From Lachnospiraceae bacterium (GTDB lineage Bacteria; Bacillota; Clostridia; Lachnospirales; Lachnospiraceae), in assembly GCA_017622875.1 (NCBI GenBank), contig JAGAQG010000032.1, forward strand, positions 1 through 64,000: DNA of 64,000 nucleotides, in the 5' to 3' direction. Below the pieces are notes generated by a model that was given only the letters and a program-made list of their open reading frames with translations, had not been told where the DNA came from and did not search any database. Both the position numbers and the translations under genes were made by a program. Shown here piece by piece: positions 54,168-63,926 of the stretch (the first letter of the stretch is position 1; every line of letters starts with the position of its first letter).

Positions 54168-55088
54168 TTATTCATCTCCTCCTTCCGGATTATATGAATG
54201 TTTGATTCTGTATTTTTCCATAGCAACTGGTACGCAAAGAGCCAGTGCTACAATGACTGCTGATAAAAGTTTCATATCGTTTGCACTCATACCAAGCTGG
54301 AGTACGATTGCACGAATCATAAAATAAACTACAGAACCTACCACTGCACTTGTAAGCTTTGCTTTAAAGGAAACAATTTTCCCCATCAACACTTCGCCGG
54401 TAACGATGGCTGCAAGACCGATAACGATGGCACCTGTACCCATATTGATATCACCATATTTGGAGTTTTGACATACCAGAGCTCCTGAAAGGCCTACGAG
54501 ACCGTTTGCTAACATCAAACCGATCATTTTTGTTTTTTTGATATCAACGCCCAGAGCACGAATCATTTTTTCATTATTTCCTGTTGCACGGATTGCAGAA
54601 CCGATTTCTGTACCAAAGAACCAGTAAAGAACAGAAATCACAATTGCTGCAATTACGATACCAAAGATCAGCGAGATCATCGACTGCTTCATTCCTGTTT
54701 TTTCTACAAGTCCTGTAAAGATGGTATCAACCTTTAGCAGCGGCATATTACTTTTTCCACCCATGATTCGAAGGTTGATAGACCATAACGAAATCTGAGT
54801 TAAGATTCCGGCTAAGATTGCCGGGATTTCAAATACTGTATGTAAAATGCCAGTCACAGCACCTGCAAGAACACCTGCAAGCATTGCTACAACTAACGCA
54901 AGGAAAGGATTCATTTCATAATTAACGATCATCGTTGCGCAGATACAGCTTCCAAGAGCGAAGCTTCCGTCAACAGTCAGATCTGAAATATTTAAAATTT
55001 TGTATGTAATGTAAACACCGAGTACCATGATTCCCCAGAGAACTCCCTGAGAAACAGCACCCTGTAATGACAGTAAGATACTTGCCAT
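54168..55088 (-). CDS. ABC transporter permease (TrpXYZ-type)
   Basis: This 306-residue permease has eight or nine hydrophobic segments, of the branched-chain amino acid permease-like fold. The start at 55088 has GGAGG upstream; the frame is open to 55139. It moves the ligand delivered by the lipoprotein encoded upstream. Confidence 0.92.
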   Translation of the reverse strand: MASILLSLQGAVSQGVLWGIMVLGVYITYKILNISDLTVDGSFALGSCICATMIVNYEMNPFLALVVAMLAGVLAGAVTGILHTVFEIPAILAGILTQISLWSINLRIMGGKSNMPLLKVDTIFTGLVEKTGMKQSMISLIFGIVIAAIVISVLYWFFGTEIGSAIRATGNNEKMIRALGVDIKKTKMIGLMLANGLVGLSGALVCQNSKYGDINMGTGAIVIGLAAIVTGEVLMGKIVSFKAKLTSAVVGSVVYFMIRAIVLQLGMSANDMKLLSAVIVALALCVPVAMEKYRIKHSYNPEGGDE

Positions 55089-55105
55089 AAAAAACCTCCA
55101 TATTA

Positions 55106-55145
55106 CAACAAACAGGATGTCTAAAAAATCTTCAGACATCCTGAC
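55106..55145 (-). terminator. hairpin between binding-protein and permease genes
   Basis: A 10-bp stem, CAGGATGTCT/AGACATCCTG, followed by TTTGTTGT on the minus strand. It probably gives partial termination or 3' protection, so that the binding protein is made in excess. Confidence 0.65.
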
Positions 55146-55184
55146 ATTGTCTTATCTAATTTTCAACATTTGTATGTATTCAGA

Positions 55185-56213
55185 TTATTCTGCTATTTTT
55201 GCTGTTAGTGCAGATAAATCTAATCCAGCTGCTTCTAAAGCTGCAACTGTTTCTTCATTTACTGTTAATGCACAGTCTTCTGCTGCAAGGTAACCGATTG
55301 GTGTTGTTGCAGGATCTGCACCGTTTGTAAGGATTTCGATTGCCTGCTGTCCTGCAAGGTAACCTAATGAGTAGTAGTCGATACCATAAGTAGCAAGACC
55401 GCCTTCATTAACCATACCTTCTTCACCACAGATTACTGGAAGACCATTTTCGTTAGCAACCATACCAACTGTAGCCATACCTGCTGCGATCATGTTATCT
55501 GTTGGCGCATATAATGCATCCACTTTACCAACTGCTGATTCAACAACTGTCTGGATTTCATTAGAGCTTGATACTGTATAATCTTCGTAAGCAATGCCAA
55601 GTTCATCTAATGCTGCTTTTGCCATATCAGCCTGAAGAACTGAGTTTGCTTCTGCTGAACAGTAAAGGATACCAACTGTTTTTGTTTCTGGAAGAATTTC
55701 TGCTAATAATTCCATCTGTTCTTTTACAGGTGTTAAGTCAGATGTACCTGTTACGTTTCCGCCAGGAGCATCATTGCTTTCTACAAGACCTGATTCTGCA
55801 GGATCTGTAACAGCTGTTAAGATGATAGGAATATCAGATGTCTTACCTGCTACTGCCTGAGCGGCTGGTGTAGCGATTGCAAGAATCAAATCACTTCCGT
55901 TGTTTACTAATGTATCAGCGATTGTATCACAAGAAGCAGCTTCACCAGCTGCATTCTGCTGATCTACTTCGTATGCAATACCTGCTTCGTCTAATGCTGC
56001 AAAGAAACCTTCATTAGATGCATCTAATGCTGCGTGCTGCACATACTGGAGAACACCAATTTTGTAAACTTCACCAGTTGCTTCTTCTGCAGCCTCTTCT
56101 GCTGTTTCCTCTGCCGGAGCTGCTGCTTCTTCGGAACCGCCGCAAGCCATTAAACCTGCTGCAAGCGCCATTGTCATCATGAGTGCTAATAATTTCTTTT
56201 TCATAATCCTCAT
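55185..56213 (-). CDS. ABC transporter substrate-binding lipoprotein (TrpX-like)
   Basis: This is a 342-residue lipoprotein with a signal peptide ending in the lipobox LMAC (Cys near 24), an Ala/Glu-rich linker, then the ABC_sub_bind fold: YKIGVLQYVQHAALDASNEGF, AIATPAAQAV, VTDPAESGLV, YAPTDNMIAAGM. Family members bind aromatic amino acids or other small ligands, and the ligand here is unknown. Two ATG codons 9 bp apart (56213 and 56204) are both possible starts. Confidence 0.92.
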   Translation of the reverse strand: MRIMKKKLLALMMTMALAAGLMACGGSEEAAAPAEETAEEAAEEATGEVYKIGVLQYVQHAALDASNEGFFAALDEAGIAYEVDQQNAAGEAASCDTIADTLVNNGSDLILAIATPAAQAVAGKTSDIPIILTAVTDPAESGLVESNDAPGGNVTGTSDLTPVKEQMELLAEILPETKTVGILYCSAEANSVLQADMAKAALDELGIAYEDYTVSSSNEIQTVVESAVGKVDALYAPTDNMIAAGMATVGMVANENGLPVICGEEGMVNEGGLATYGIDYYSLGYLAGQQAIEILTNGADPATTPIGYLAAEDCALTVNEETVAALEAAGLDLSALTAKIAE

Positions 56214-56284
56214 TATTCCTCGCTTATCCTATTTTTCTTTATTGCTTCAACGCTTTTATGCATTGAAGTGATTAACTGTTTCTC

Positions 56285-56313
56285 ATATTACACCTTAAGC
56301 GAAGTGAAGTCAA
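56285..56313 (-). promoter_or_regulatory. promoter of the ABC transporter operon
   Basis: Minus strand TTGACT (56308-56313), 17 bp, TAATAT (56285-56290), about 70 bases before the start. Confidence 0.75.
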
Positions 56314-56356
56314 GAGAATTTATACATTTTTATCATAAGCACTGATTCCATAGATT

Positions 56357-57202
56357 TTAGAAGCCCCTTCCTCCGCCGCCATGACTTCTTCCGCTGGAAG
56401 AATGATGTGTAGAGCTTCTGCTTCCGCCGCCTCCTCCGCCGGAGTGTCCGTCATTTCTTGGAATCCTGCGGTGGGTCACGAATTTATTGACCAGACGGTC
56501 TGATTTTACTGTAAGCTTTACCTCTGAATCTGTATAAGCATCATAATGAAAATCTTCAAATTTCAACTGGTATTTCGCTGTAATGAATCCAATCGTACCT
56601 CCTGCTGCCGCCAAAGCTGCTGCAAGCGCAACTACTAACTCAAACAGCGTAATACTCTTCTGCTTTTCGTAAGGCTCATAATAGTAATCTCTCTCTCCGC
56701 TTTCTATATCATAATTGTACTGATTCTGCGGAATTCCCTGATTCAGATAGTAATCTGTTTCGTCGAAAAACGCTCTGAATGTTCCATAGTAATCACCGTC
56801 CGCCACATAATTGTAGGCTTCATCTAAAATACGGTCGATTCTGGAATCTGTCAGATATCGAATAGCTTCTCCACAGGTGGAGAGATAAATTTCCCGGTTG
56901 TCCATATCAATCAGATACAGAATTCCATCTTCCTCACTGCTTTCCGGAAAACGCTCATCATAGAAATCATCTGCATATTCCATGCTGCTCTTTCCCTCAG
57001 AATCATCCGTAGTTACTACCAGAAAATTCATATTCCAGTTATTCTTATAATTTTCTGCATAGCTTTGAAGCTCTGCTTCTTCCTCTGTTGTCAGCAAATC
57101 TGCGTAATCATACACATAATCGCTTTCCGCAGATACATTCATTGCTCCGCATAATCCTGCGCACAGGAGCATCAATGTCATAAAAATCTTTAACTTTCTC
57201 AT
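56357..57202 (-). CDS. TPM-domain membrane protein
   Basis: This 281-residue protein has a signal peptide (1-25, ending VSA), a TPM domain (about 29-165, YVYDYADLLTTEEEAEL...LYLIDMDNREIYLSTCG), one TM segment (about 188-208), and a C-terminal tail made of Gly/Ser/His (GGGGGSRSSTHHSSSG). TPM proteins (TPM_phosphatase family) are membrane proteins with roles in membrane-protein or photosystem upkeep. Its start overlaps the end of the zinc-ribbon gene by 4 bases (ATGA). Confidence 0.85.
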   Translation of the reverse strand: MRKLKIFMTLMLLCAGLCGAMNVSAESDYVYDYADLLTTEEEAELQSYAENYKNNWNMNFLVVTTDDSEGKSSMEYADDFYDERFPESSEEDGILYLIDMDNREIYLSTCGEAIRYLTDSRIDRILDEAYNYVADGDYYGTFRAFFDETDYYLNQGIPQNQYNYDIESGERDYYYEPYEKQKSITLFELVVALAAALAAAGGTIGFITAKYQLKFEDFHYDAYTDSEVKLTVKSDRLVNKFVTHRRIPRNDGHSGGGGGGSRSSTHHSSSGRSHGGGGRGF

Positions 57203-58266
57203 AACATCAGCCCTCCCATCAGCATCAGCGCAAATACTGCGGCAAAAATGACTGCCCCAAGGCTAAACAGCTTCTTTTTATCCACTGGAAGCTTTCCAAC
57301 GATTTCTCCTGTCTGGCCATTCATCGCAAAATAATAGACCTGACTGCCTCTTTCCCTATAGGTCAAAACCCACACTGGAAGCAGCGTATACTGGAATTTT
57401 TCTTCCATCACTGCATGATTACTGCTTTCCATGGAAAAGCTGTTATGTCCGGAAATTGTATCTCTCATACGCTTCTGCGCAAAGTTTTCAATATCCCGGC
57501 GAATTTCCTGTGTCAGACTGGATTTTTCGATATCTCTCTTTTCCGCCTGAAAACCGGATAAATATCCCATATGGAATTTTTCCATTGCACCAAACTCATA
57601 AGGAAAAATACCTTTTAGCATAGCATTCTGCGCTTTTTCAAGTGCAGTTTTTGGCAAATGCCGAAATTTTACTCTTCCCGCACGGCGAACTGAAAAAATC
57701 TTTGTTTCTGTATATTCTACATCTCCCACACGCCAGACTCTGATATCCTTTGCTGTACCGTTCATATAGCTTTCTGTCTCACAGCCATAGATCCAATATG
57801 GGAAATAAACGCCGCTCATCTTTTCAATCTGACGCTTGGAATAAAATCCCCTTGGAATAAATTTCTTTTTCTGAATCCATTCCTGGAATCTTTCGATTGC
57901 TTCTTCTTTTGTAATCTTGAACGGAATGATACCATCCGGCAGATATTCTCCCTCTAACCTTCCTGACAGCACAACCGGGTTGTGACAGTAGAAGCAGAAG
58001 GTTGCCGCAGTCGTCTCATCCGTCATAATTTCAGCCCCACAGCTCGGACAGTGGTAAACCACTGCACTTTCCTGCGATTTTTCAGTTTCCGCCCATTCTT
58101 CACCGACAGTTTTCTCACTCTGCTCAGCTTCTGCTGACTGTGATTCGGCCATCAGTTCCTCCTGCGTAAACTTCGAAAGACAATACTCACAGGCATAAGT
58201 GCCGGATTCCGGGTCAAATACCAGACCGCCATCACAGTTCGGGCACTTATATGTAATTGCAGACAT
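57199..58266 (-). CDS. zinc-ribbon membrane protein
   Basis: This 355-residue protein has two zinc ribbons at the N-terminus (CPNC...CEYC about 8-29, CPSC...CFYC about 73-95), a central soluble domain, and a C-terminal TM segment (about 334-353). It resembles TFIIB-type zinc-ribbon proteins of Firmicutes that accompany SPFH proteins. It starts 3 bp after the SPFH gene and overlaps the TPM gene, so the three form one translationally coupled unit. Function unknown. Confidence 0.78.
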   Translation of the reverse strand: MSAITYKCPNCDGGLVFDPESGTYACEYCLSKFTQEELMAESQSAEAEQSEKTVGEEWAETEKSQESAVVYHCPSCGAEIMTDETTAATFCFYCHNPVVLSGRLEGEYLPDGIIPFKITKEEAIERFQEWIQKKKFIPRGFYSKRQIEKMSGVYFPYWIYGCETESYMNGTAKDIRVWRVGDVEYTETKIFSVRRAGRVKFRHLPKTALEKAQNAMLKGIFPYEFGAMEKFHMGYLSGFQAEKRDIEKSSLTQEIRRDIENFAQKRMRDTISGHNSFSMESSNHAVMEEKFQYTLLPVWVLTYRERGSQVYYFAMNGQTGEIVGKLPVDKKKLFSLGAVIFAAVFALMLMGGLML

Positions 58267-58269
58267 TTT

Positions 58270-59457
58270 TTATCCTCTTGCCTTTCCGCACTCCTGACAG
58301 AATTTTCCTGTATTCTTCGTTCCACATTCTGTACAGAACCATTCTGTTTTTGGAGCTGGTTTTCCACACTCGCCGCAGAATTTTCCTGTATTTACTGCAC
58401 CGCATTCACAGGTCCATCCGCCTGCCGGTGCTGCCTTTGCAGCCTGGGCTGCCTGAGCCTGCTGCTGCATCTGCATCTGCGCCATATTATTGGCTGACGC
58501 TGTACCCATAAATCCGCCCGCTGTATTCATGCCTACGCCCATGCCCATAAATGCGGCTGCCGCGCCTGCACTGTTGGAACCTGCTGCTTCCATTCCTCTT
58601 GCGATGGAGCCCTGTACATAGCCTTCTCGAATGGTAGGATCAGAAAGCATTGCGCCTTCGTTGCGCATATTGATGAGCTTCTGGGAATTTTCGTCATAGG
58701 AAATACTTGCGATACCTACAGACTGAATTTCCATACCACGCATCTGCTTCCATTCTTCATCCAGAATATCAGCCATATATTTGCCAAGTTCACGACCTTT
58801 CGCCTGAATATGGGAAATGCGGATACCGTCTACGGACATCTGTCCGATGGCAGACTGTAATGCCTCTAAAAATTCTGACAGATACTGTTCATTGATATCA
58901 TTCATTCTAACAATGCTTCTGTTTTTCGGAACAGCCTCTGCATAAAAACGAATTGGGTCTGTAATCTTTATAGAATAATTACCATGCGCACGCAGGAAAA
59001 GCTCCGCATTATAGAAATTATCAAAATAATTTACCGGATTTCTTGTTCCAAATCTTAATCCCTTGATTTCCTGAAGATTGATAAAGAATACCTTCTGCTT
59101 CTGAGATGTCTGGCCGCCAAATTTGATTCGTTCAAAGGATTCTTCCAATACTTTATCAAATTCACCATTGAAAAGAGATGGCATTGCAGTATTGTCTACC
59201 TTGTAGTAGCCTTCTTCTGCTGTGTAATCCACAACCTTACCGCCATCTACCAGCAGCATAAACTGATTACTGTAAACATGGATTACGGAACCGTTTGTCA
59301 CTGTTCCATCGGACCCTTTGACATTTTCCCCTTTGCGAATCTTCACACCTTCACAAAAAACGGTATCATCTCCCATATCCGCTGCTTCAATAACTTCCAG
59401 CCACTGGTCTGCGAGACTTCCTTTCACTGCTTTGATTGCTGCTTTAATAATTCCCAT
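58270..59457 (-). CDS. SPFH-domain/virion core protein-like (YdjI family) with zinc ribbons
   Basis: This 395-residue protein has an SPFH (band 7-like) domain spanning about residues 25-260, a Gly/Ala/Met-rich and Gln-rich low-complexity linker (about 285-345), then two double-Cys zinc ribbons (CECGAVNTGKFCGECG and CTECGTKNTGKFCQECG). In Bacillus the related YdjI works with YdjG/YdjH-like membrane proteins in phage-shock-type membrane stress. The gene order SPFH, zinc-ribbon membrane protein, TPM protein closely parallels that trio. Confidence 0.85.
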   Translation of the reverse strand: MGIIKAAIKAVKGSLADQWLEVIEAADMGDDTVFCEGVKIRKGENVKGSDGTVTNGSVIHVYSNQFMLLVDGGKVVDYTAEEGYYKVDNTAMPSLFNGEFDKVLEESFERIKFGGQTSQKQKVFFINLQEIKGLRFGTRNPVNYFDNFYNAELFLRAHGNYSIKITDPIRFYAEAVPKNRSIVRMNDINEQYLSEFLEALQSAIGQMSVDGIRISHIQAKGRELGKYMADILDEEWKQMRGMEIQSVGIASISYDENSQKLINMRNEGAMLSDPTIREGYVQGSIARGMEAAGSNSAGAAAAFMGMGVGMNTAGGFMGTASANNMAQMQMQQQAQAAQAAKAAPAGGWTCECGAVNTGKFCGECGKPAPKTEWFCTECGTKNTGKFCQECGKARG

Positions 59458-59472
59458 AACGCATATCCTCCT

Positions 59473-60486
59473 TTATTTATCCCAAGGTAATAATGGGTTT
59501 TCTGTTTTTCCATCTCGAACCATCAGTTCTCTGACAGCCTCTGTTACAGATTTTTCCGCAAAAAGAACTGCATTTACCTGTTCAATGATCGGCATACGTA
59601 CATAATATTTCTCTGCGAGCTTTAATGCCGCTTTTGCAGAATGCACACCTTCTACGACCATTTTTACTTCATCCATGGCTTCCTGCATTGTATAACCTTT
59701 ACCAATTAAATATCCTGCCTTACGGTTTCTGGAATGTTTACTTGCACAGGTAACGATCAAATCCCCCATACCGGCAAGGCCGCTGAAGGTTTCCTGATAT
59801 CCGCCCATAGCAACCCCAAGACGGCTCATTTCCGCAATACCACGTGTGATCAGCGCAGCCTTTGTATTATCTCCGTAGCCAAGACCATCTGTAATACCTG
59901 CCGCCAATGCGATTACGTTCTTTAATGCGCCGCCAATCTCAATCCCCAGCATATCCGGGCTTGTATAAACACGGAATGCCTCATTCATAAAGATGCTCTG
60001 AATCTTTTCCGCAGTTTTTCGGCATTTTGCCCCCGCTACCACAGTCGTTGGAATATAGCGGCTTACTTCTTCTGCATGGCTTGGGCCCGAAAGCACTGCC
60101 ACATCCGCATTTGGTATTTCATCCGCAATTACATCCGTCATTGTATACAGTGTACTTTCTTCAATCCCCTTACTTACATTGACAACAATCTGTCCTTCAT
60201 GCACATACGGTGCCATTTTTGCGGCTGTACTGCGAATATAAAGGGATGGCACACCTAAAACTACCAGTTCTTTATCTTTTACCGCAGCTTCCATATCCGC
60301 AGTAATCTCAATACTCTCCGGAATCTTCACTCCCGGAAGCTTATCTGTATTCTCACGAAGCTCTCTTAGTTCCTTCGCTTTTGCCTCTCTTGAAGACCAT
60401 AAAGTCACCTGATGACCATTTTTTTCTAACACAAGGGCAAGGGCTGTTCCCCAGCTTCCTGCACCTACGACTCCTACATTTGCCAA
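59473..60486 (-). CDS. gpsA: glycerol-3-phosphate dehydrogenase [NAD(P)+]
   Basis: This 337-residue enzyme makes sn-glycerol-3-phosphate for phospholipids. The NAD motif GAGSWGTALA (7-16), GPSHAEEV and KNVIALAAGITDGLGYGDNTKAALITRG (catalytic Lys) are intact. It is followed 15 bp later by the SPFH gene and preceded by plsY, which uses its product. Confidence 0.96.
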   Translation of the reverse strand: MANVGVVGAGSWGTALALVLEKNGHQVTLWSSREAKAKELRELRENTDKLPGVKIPESIEITADMEAAVKDKELVVLGVPSLYIRSTAAKMAPYVHEGQIVVNVSKGIEESTLYTMTDVIADEIPNADVAVLSGPSHAEEVSRYIPTTVVAGAKCRKTAEKIQSIFMNEAFRVYTSPDMLGIEIGGALKNVIALAAGITDGLGYGDNTKAALITRGIAEMSRLGVAMGGYQETFSGLAGMGDLIVTCASKHSRNRKAGYLIGKGYTMQEAMDEVKMVVEGVHSAKAALKLAEKYYVRMPIIEQVNAVLFAEKSVTEAVRELMVRDGKTENPLLPWDK

Positions 60487-60496
60487 AATATGCCTC

Positions 60497-61135
60497 CTAT
60501 TTTTTCTCGAAAATCCTGTTTTCCGTACCGTTTAAGAGACGCACAATATTTGCACGATGTCTGTAAATTGCCATACCTGCCAGAAATGCTGCCAGCACAT
60601 ACATTTCAATGAGTGGTGCCTGAGCCATATGATAATATCCAAGCTGTCCAAAAATGACAATGAACAGCACAAATTCTGTCACAATGACCATAGAACCCAG
60701 AGATACATAGCGCGTCACAATGACAATTGCTAAAAATGTCAAAAGAGCAATGACTCCAATACGAAGGTCGAACGCAGCCAGCAGCCCTGCTGTACATGCA
60801 ATTCCCTTTCCGCCGCGGAATCCTAGCTGAATCGGAAAATTATGTCCCAGAATACATCCTGTGGCAGCATAAAGTCCGATCAACGGCAAAATATCTGATG
60901 CCAGATTCTTAAAAATCCACTTTGCCAGATGAATTACGATAAAGCATTTTAAGAAATCTCCAGCGAATACGATCGCCCCGGCTTTTTTCCCAAGCACACG
61001 AAGTGCATTGGTAGTTCCCGCATTTCCGCTTCCGTGTTCACGGATATCAATGCCATTCATCTTTCCGTAGATATAAGCAGTCTGAATAATCCCAAATAAA
61101 TATCCAATGACCAAACTTGCAATTCTAGGAAACAT
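60497..61135 (-). CDS. plsY: glycerol-3-phosphate acyltransferase PlsY
   Basis: This 212-residue membrane enzyme transfers the acyl group of acyl-phosphate to glycerol-3-phosphate. Five hydrophobic segments and the three PlsY motifs are visible: GSGNAGTTNALRVLG (about 37-51), GHNFPIQLGFRGGKGIA (about 97-113) and the late loop near residue 180. Its start overlaps the der stop by 1 base, and gpsA follows after 10 bp, so der-plsY-gpsA is a tight operon. Confidence 0.95.
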   Translation of the reverse strand: MFPRIASLVIGYLFGIIQTAYIYGKMNGIDIREHGSGNAGTTNALRVLGKKAGAIVFAGDFLKCFIVIHLAKWIFKNLASDILPLIGLYAATGCILGHNFPIQLGFRGGKGIACTAGLLAAFDLRIGVIALLTFLAIVIVTRYVSLGSMVIVTEFVLFIVIFGQLGYYHMAQAPLIEMYVLAAFLAGMAIYRHRANIVRLLNGTENRIFEKK

Positions 61136-62460
61136 TATTCATTCTCCTTTCTCTCACGAATGATGAATTTCAAGGAAGTTCCCTTAAATCCAAATGTATC
61201 TCGAATCTTATTTTCCAAATATCTTGTGTAAGAGAAATGCATTAACTGCTTGTCATTTACGAAAATTACAAATGTTGGCGGTTTAACAGAAACCTGTGTC
61301 GTATAGTAGATTTTCAGACGTTTTCCTTTGTCTGAAGGTGGCTGCTGTAATGCAACTGCTTCTGTAATAATTTCATTTAAAACACCTGTTGCAATACGAA
61401 GTGTCTGATTTTCGATGACCATATCAATCGTTTCGAACAGCTTCGGAAGTCTCTGTCCTGTCACAGCTGATACGAATACCATTTCTGCATACGGCATATA
61501 AGCAAGTGTTTCACGAATCTTATTCTGGAATTCATAAATTGTCTTGTCATTTTTTTCAATGGCATCCCATTTATTGACTACGATCACGATACCTTTTCCA
61601 CGATCGTGTGCAATACCTGCAATCTTAGCATCCTGTTCTGTAATACCTTCTGTAGCATCAATTACCATCAGGACAACATCTGCTCTTTCAACAGCAGATA
61701 CGGTACGAATAATGCTGTAACGTTCCAATTCCTCTTTTACTTTGTTCTTTCTGCGCAGTCCCGCAGTATCAATAAATACATATTCTTTTCCATTGTAAAC
61801 AATGTCTGTATCAATGGCATCACGTGTTGTACCTGCAATATCAGATACGATTACACGATTCTCCCCTGTCAGCTTATTAATAATAGAAGATTTTCCAACA
61901 TTTGGTTTACCTACGATGGCAATCTTTGGTCTTTCATCTTCGTCTTCTTCATCTGCACCTTCAGGGAAATGTTTTACAACCTCATCCAGCATATCGCCAA
62001 TTCCCTGACGGTTGGCAGCAGAAATCGGCATTGGGTCACCGATACCCAGATTATAAAATTCATAAACATCTGCGATAAATTTCTGGTAACTGTCCACTTT
62101 ATTTACGCAAAGAACCACCGGTTTTTTAGAGCGGCGGAGCATATCTGCAACTTTACCGTCTGAATCCACCAGCCCCTGTTTCACGTCTGTCATAAAGATA
62201 ATAACATCTGCTGTATCAATGGCAATCTGTGCCTGCTCTCTCATCTGGGATAAGATAATATCCCCTGAATCCGGTTCAATACCGCCTGTATCAATCAGTG
62301 TAAAGTTGTGATTTAACCATGTTACATCCGCATAAATACGGTCACGTGTAACACCTGGTGTGTCTTTTACGATGGAGATGTTCTCTCCTGCTAATGCATT
62401 AAACAGTGTAGATTTTCCAACATTTGGTCTTCCTACTACCGCTACAATCGGTTTACTCAT
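61135..62460 (-). CDS. der: ribosome biogenesis GTPase Der (EngA)
   Basis: This 441-residue protein has two tandem GTPase domains with P-loops [12 protein letters not shown] (8-19) and [12 protein letters not shown] (about 183-194), DTGG and DTAG switch motifs, NKVD and NKWD specificity motifs, and a C-terminal KH-like domain (about 352-437). It assists 50S subunit assembly and is essential in most bacteria. It follows the DUF512 gene by 25 bp, an order common in Clostridia. Confidence 0.97.
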   Translation of the reverse strand: MSKPIVAVVGRPNVGKSTLFNALAGENISIVKDTPGVTRDRIYADVTWLNHNFTLIDTGGIEPDSGDIILSQMREQAQIAIDTADVIIFMTDVKQGLVDSDGKVADMLRRSKKPVVLCVNKVDSYQKFIADVYEFYNLGIGDPMPISAANRQGIGDMLDEVVKHFPEGADEEDEDERPKIAIVGKPNVGKSSIINKLTGENRVIVSDIAGTTRDAIDTDIVYNGKEYVFIDTAGLRRKNKVKEELERYSIIRTVSAVERADVVLMVIDATEGITEQDAKIAGIAHDRGKGIVIVVNKWDAIEKNDKTIYEFQNKIRETLAYMPYAEMVFVSAVTGQRLPKLFETIDMVIENQTLRIATGVLNEIITEAVALQQPPSDKGKRLKIYYTTQVSVKPPTFVIFVNDKQLMHFSYTRYLENKIRDTFGFKGTSLKFIIRERKENE

Positions 62461-62485
62461 ATTTTTACCTCTCTTCTTTAATTCT

Positions 62486-63796
62486 TTATCTGATCACATG
62501 ATGCAATAAAACCGCACCATCGGAATCTACAATTTCAATCGGAATCTGTAAGTACTCTGAAAGCTCAGTAACTGTTACATCATCCAAAAATACCTCCTCA
62601 CCGCTTCTGAGCATATGACACGGCAATAATAATTTCTCACCTAAGTTCTTACCCTTTAGCTGCTTTTTCAGGTCCTGACCGGTAATCAGGCCTGCCACGG
62701 TAATTCTTTCTCCGAAAAATTCATTGGTAATGTCAAAAACAGTTACTTCCGTGTTTGGATATTTCGTCTTTAATTCCTCCATAAATTTACGAAGGAACGG
62801 TGCTGCCAGCTTTCCTGTAGCAATAGATACTTTTCTGAAAAGCTCATCCCCGCCTTCCATAGCCAATGCATCATGGAATTCAGTCTTTAAAAGTCTGAGC
62901 ATTCCAACGCCATTTTCCAGCTGTAAATACCCGTCATAGGATTCTTCTTCCGGAAGTTCCTCTTCTGCCAGCAGATACCACTCATCACTGGCATGGATAA
63001 AATGCATTCCAAACTCTGCATAAGCCTTTCTCTGCCACGCTTCAATCTGGGCAAGCACACGTTTTGCATCCTCTTTTGTGAAAGGCTCCAGTGGTTCCAG
63101 TCCTTCACGGAACTTACTAAGACCTACCGGCACTACAGAAACACTCTGCAAATTCGGTAAATATTGATACAAATCTCTCAAAGAACGTTCCAGTTCTTCT
63201 CCATCATTCCAGTTCTTGCAAAGAACAATCTGTCCATTAATGATAATCCCTGCTTCTACCAGCCTGTCCACAATCTTTAAGGAATCTCCGGCAAAGCGGT
63301 TATGAAGCATTTTACAGCGAAGCTCCGGATTGGTCGTCTGAAAAGAAATATTGATTGGAGACAGCTTATATTTAATGATCTTCTCCACATCTTTGTCCTT
63401 TAAATTCGTCAGTGTCACATAGTTTCCCTGTAAGAAGGAAAGTCTTGTATCATCATCTTTAAAATACAATGTTTCCCTCATCCCCGGCGGCATCTGGTCG
63501 ATAAAGCAGAAAATACATTGATTCGTACAATGTCTGTAATCATCCATCATACCATTTTCAAAGGAAACACCTAAATCCTCCTCAAATTCTTTTTCAATTT
63601 CCAGCTCCCACTCTTCACCATCCGCCTTGCGGACAAGAAGTTCCACATATTCTTCATTCATTAAATAATGATAGTCAAATACATCTTCTATTTTATTTCC
63701 ATTGATTGAAAGAAGCGCATCTCCCGGCTCCAGTTCCAGCTCATCAGCGATACTTCCCGGCTCTACACTTGCAATCACATGTAAATGTTCTTTCAT
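62486..63796 (-). CDS. DUF512 radical SAM-like Fe-S protein with PDZ domain
   Basis: This 436-residue protein has an N-terminal PDZ-like domain (about 6-62, [26 protein letters not shown]), the cysteine motif CTNQCIFCF (about 90-98) of the radical SAM fold, then a C-terminal DUF512 domain (about 220-425). Its reaction is unknown. Linkage to der is conserved across Clostridia, which suggests a role tied to ribosome or membrane upkeep. Confidence 0.9.
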   Translation of the reverse strand: MKEHLHVIASVEPGSIADELELEPGDALLSINGNKIEDVFDYHYLMNEEYVELLVRKADGEEWELEIEKEFEEDLGVSFENGMMDDYRHCTNQCIFCFIDQMPPGMRETLYFKDDDTRLSFLQGNYVTLTNLKDKDVEKIIKYKLSPINISFQTTNPELRCKMLHNRFAGDSLKIVDRLVEAGIIINGQIVLCKNWNDGEELERSLRDLYQYLPNLQSVSVVPVGLSKFREGLEPLEPFTKEDAKRVLAQIEAWQRKAYAEFGMHFIHASDEWYLLAEEELPEEESYDGYLQLENGVGMLRLLKTEFHDALAMEGGDELFRKVSIATGKLAAPFLRKFMEELKTKYPNTEVTVFDITNEFFGERITVAGLITGQDLKKQLKGKNLGEKLLLPCHMLRSGEEVFLDDVTVTELSEYLQIPIEIVDSDGAVLLHHVIR

Positions 63797-63860
63797 TTTT
63801 TCACCTTTTCTAAATTTGGGAGAATCTCATACTCTCCCCACTATAAACTCATACTACTTT

Positions 63861-63889
63861 ACTATAATATATTTGTTTTCAAAAAGCAA
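63861..63889 (-). promoter_or_regulatory. promoter of DUF512-der-plsY-gpsA
   Basis: Minus strand TTGCTT (63884-63889), 17 bp, TATAGT (63861-63866), 65 bases before the DUF512 start. Confidence 0.6.
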
Positions 63890-63897
63890 CTTCTCTC

Positions 63898-63926
63898 TTG
63901 ACTGCCCTATATGCTGATGATACAAT
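63898..63926 (+). promoter_or_regulatory. promoter of a divergent + strand gene beyond the window
   Basis: TTGACT (63898-63903), exactly 17 bp, TACAAT (63921-63926). A GGGAGG ribosome site lies at the last bases of the window, so a + strand gene most likely starts just outside it. Confidence 0.7.
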
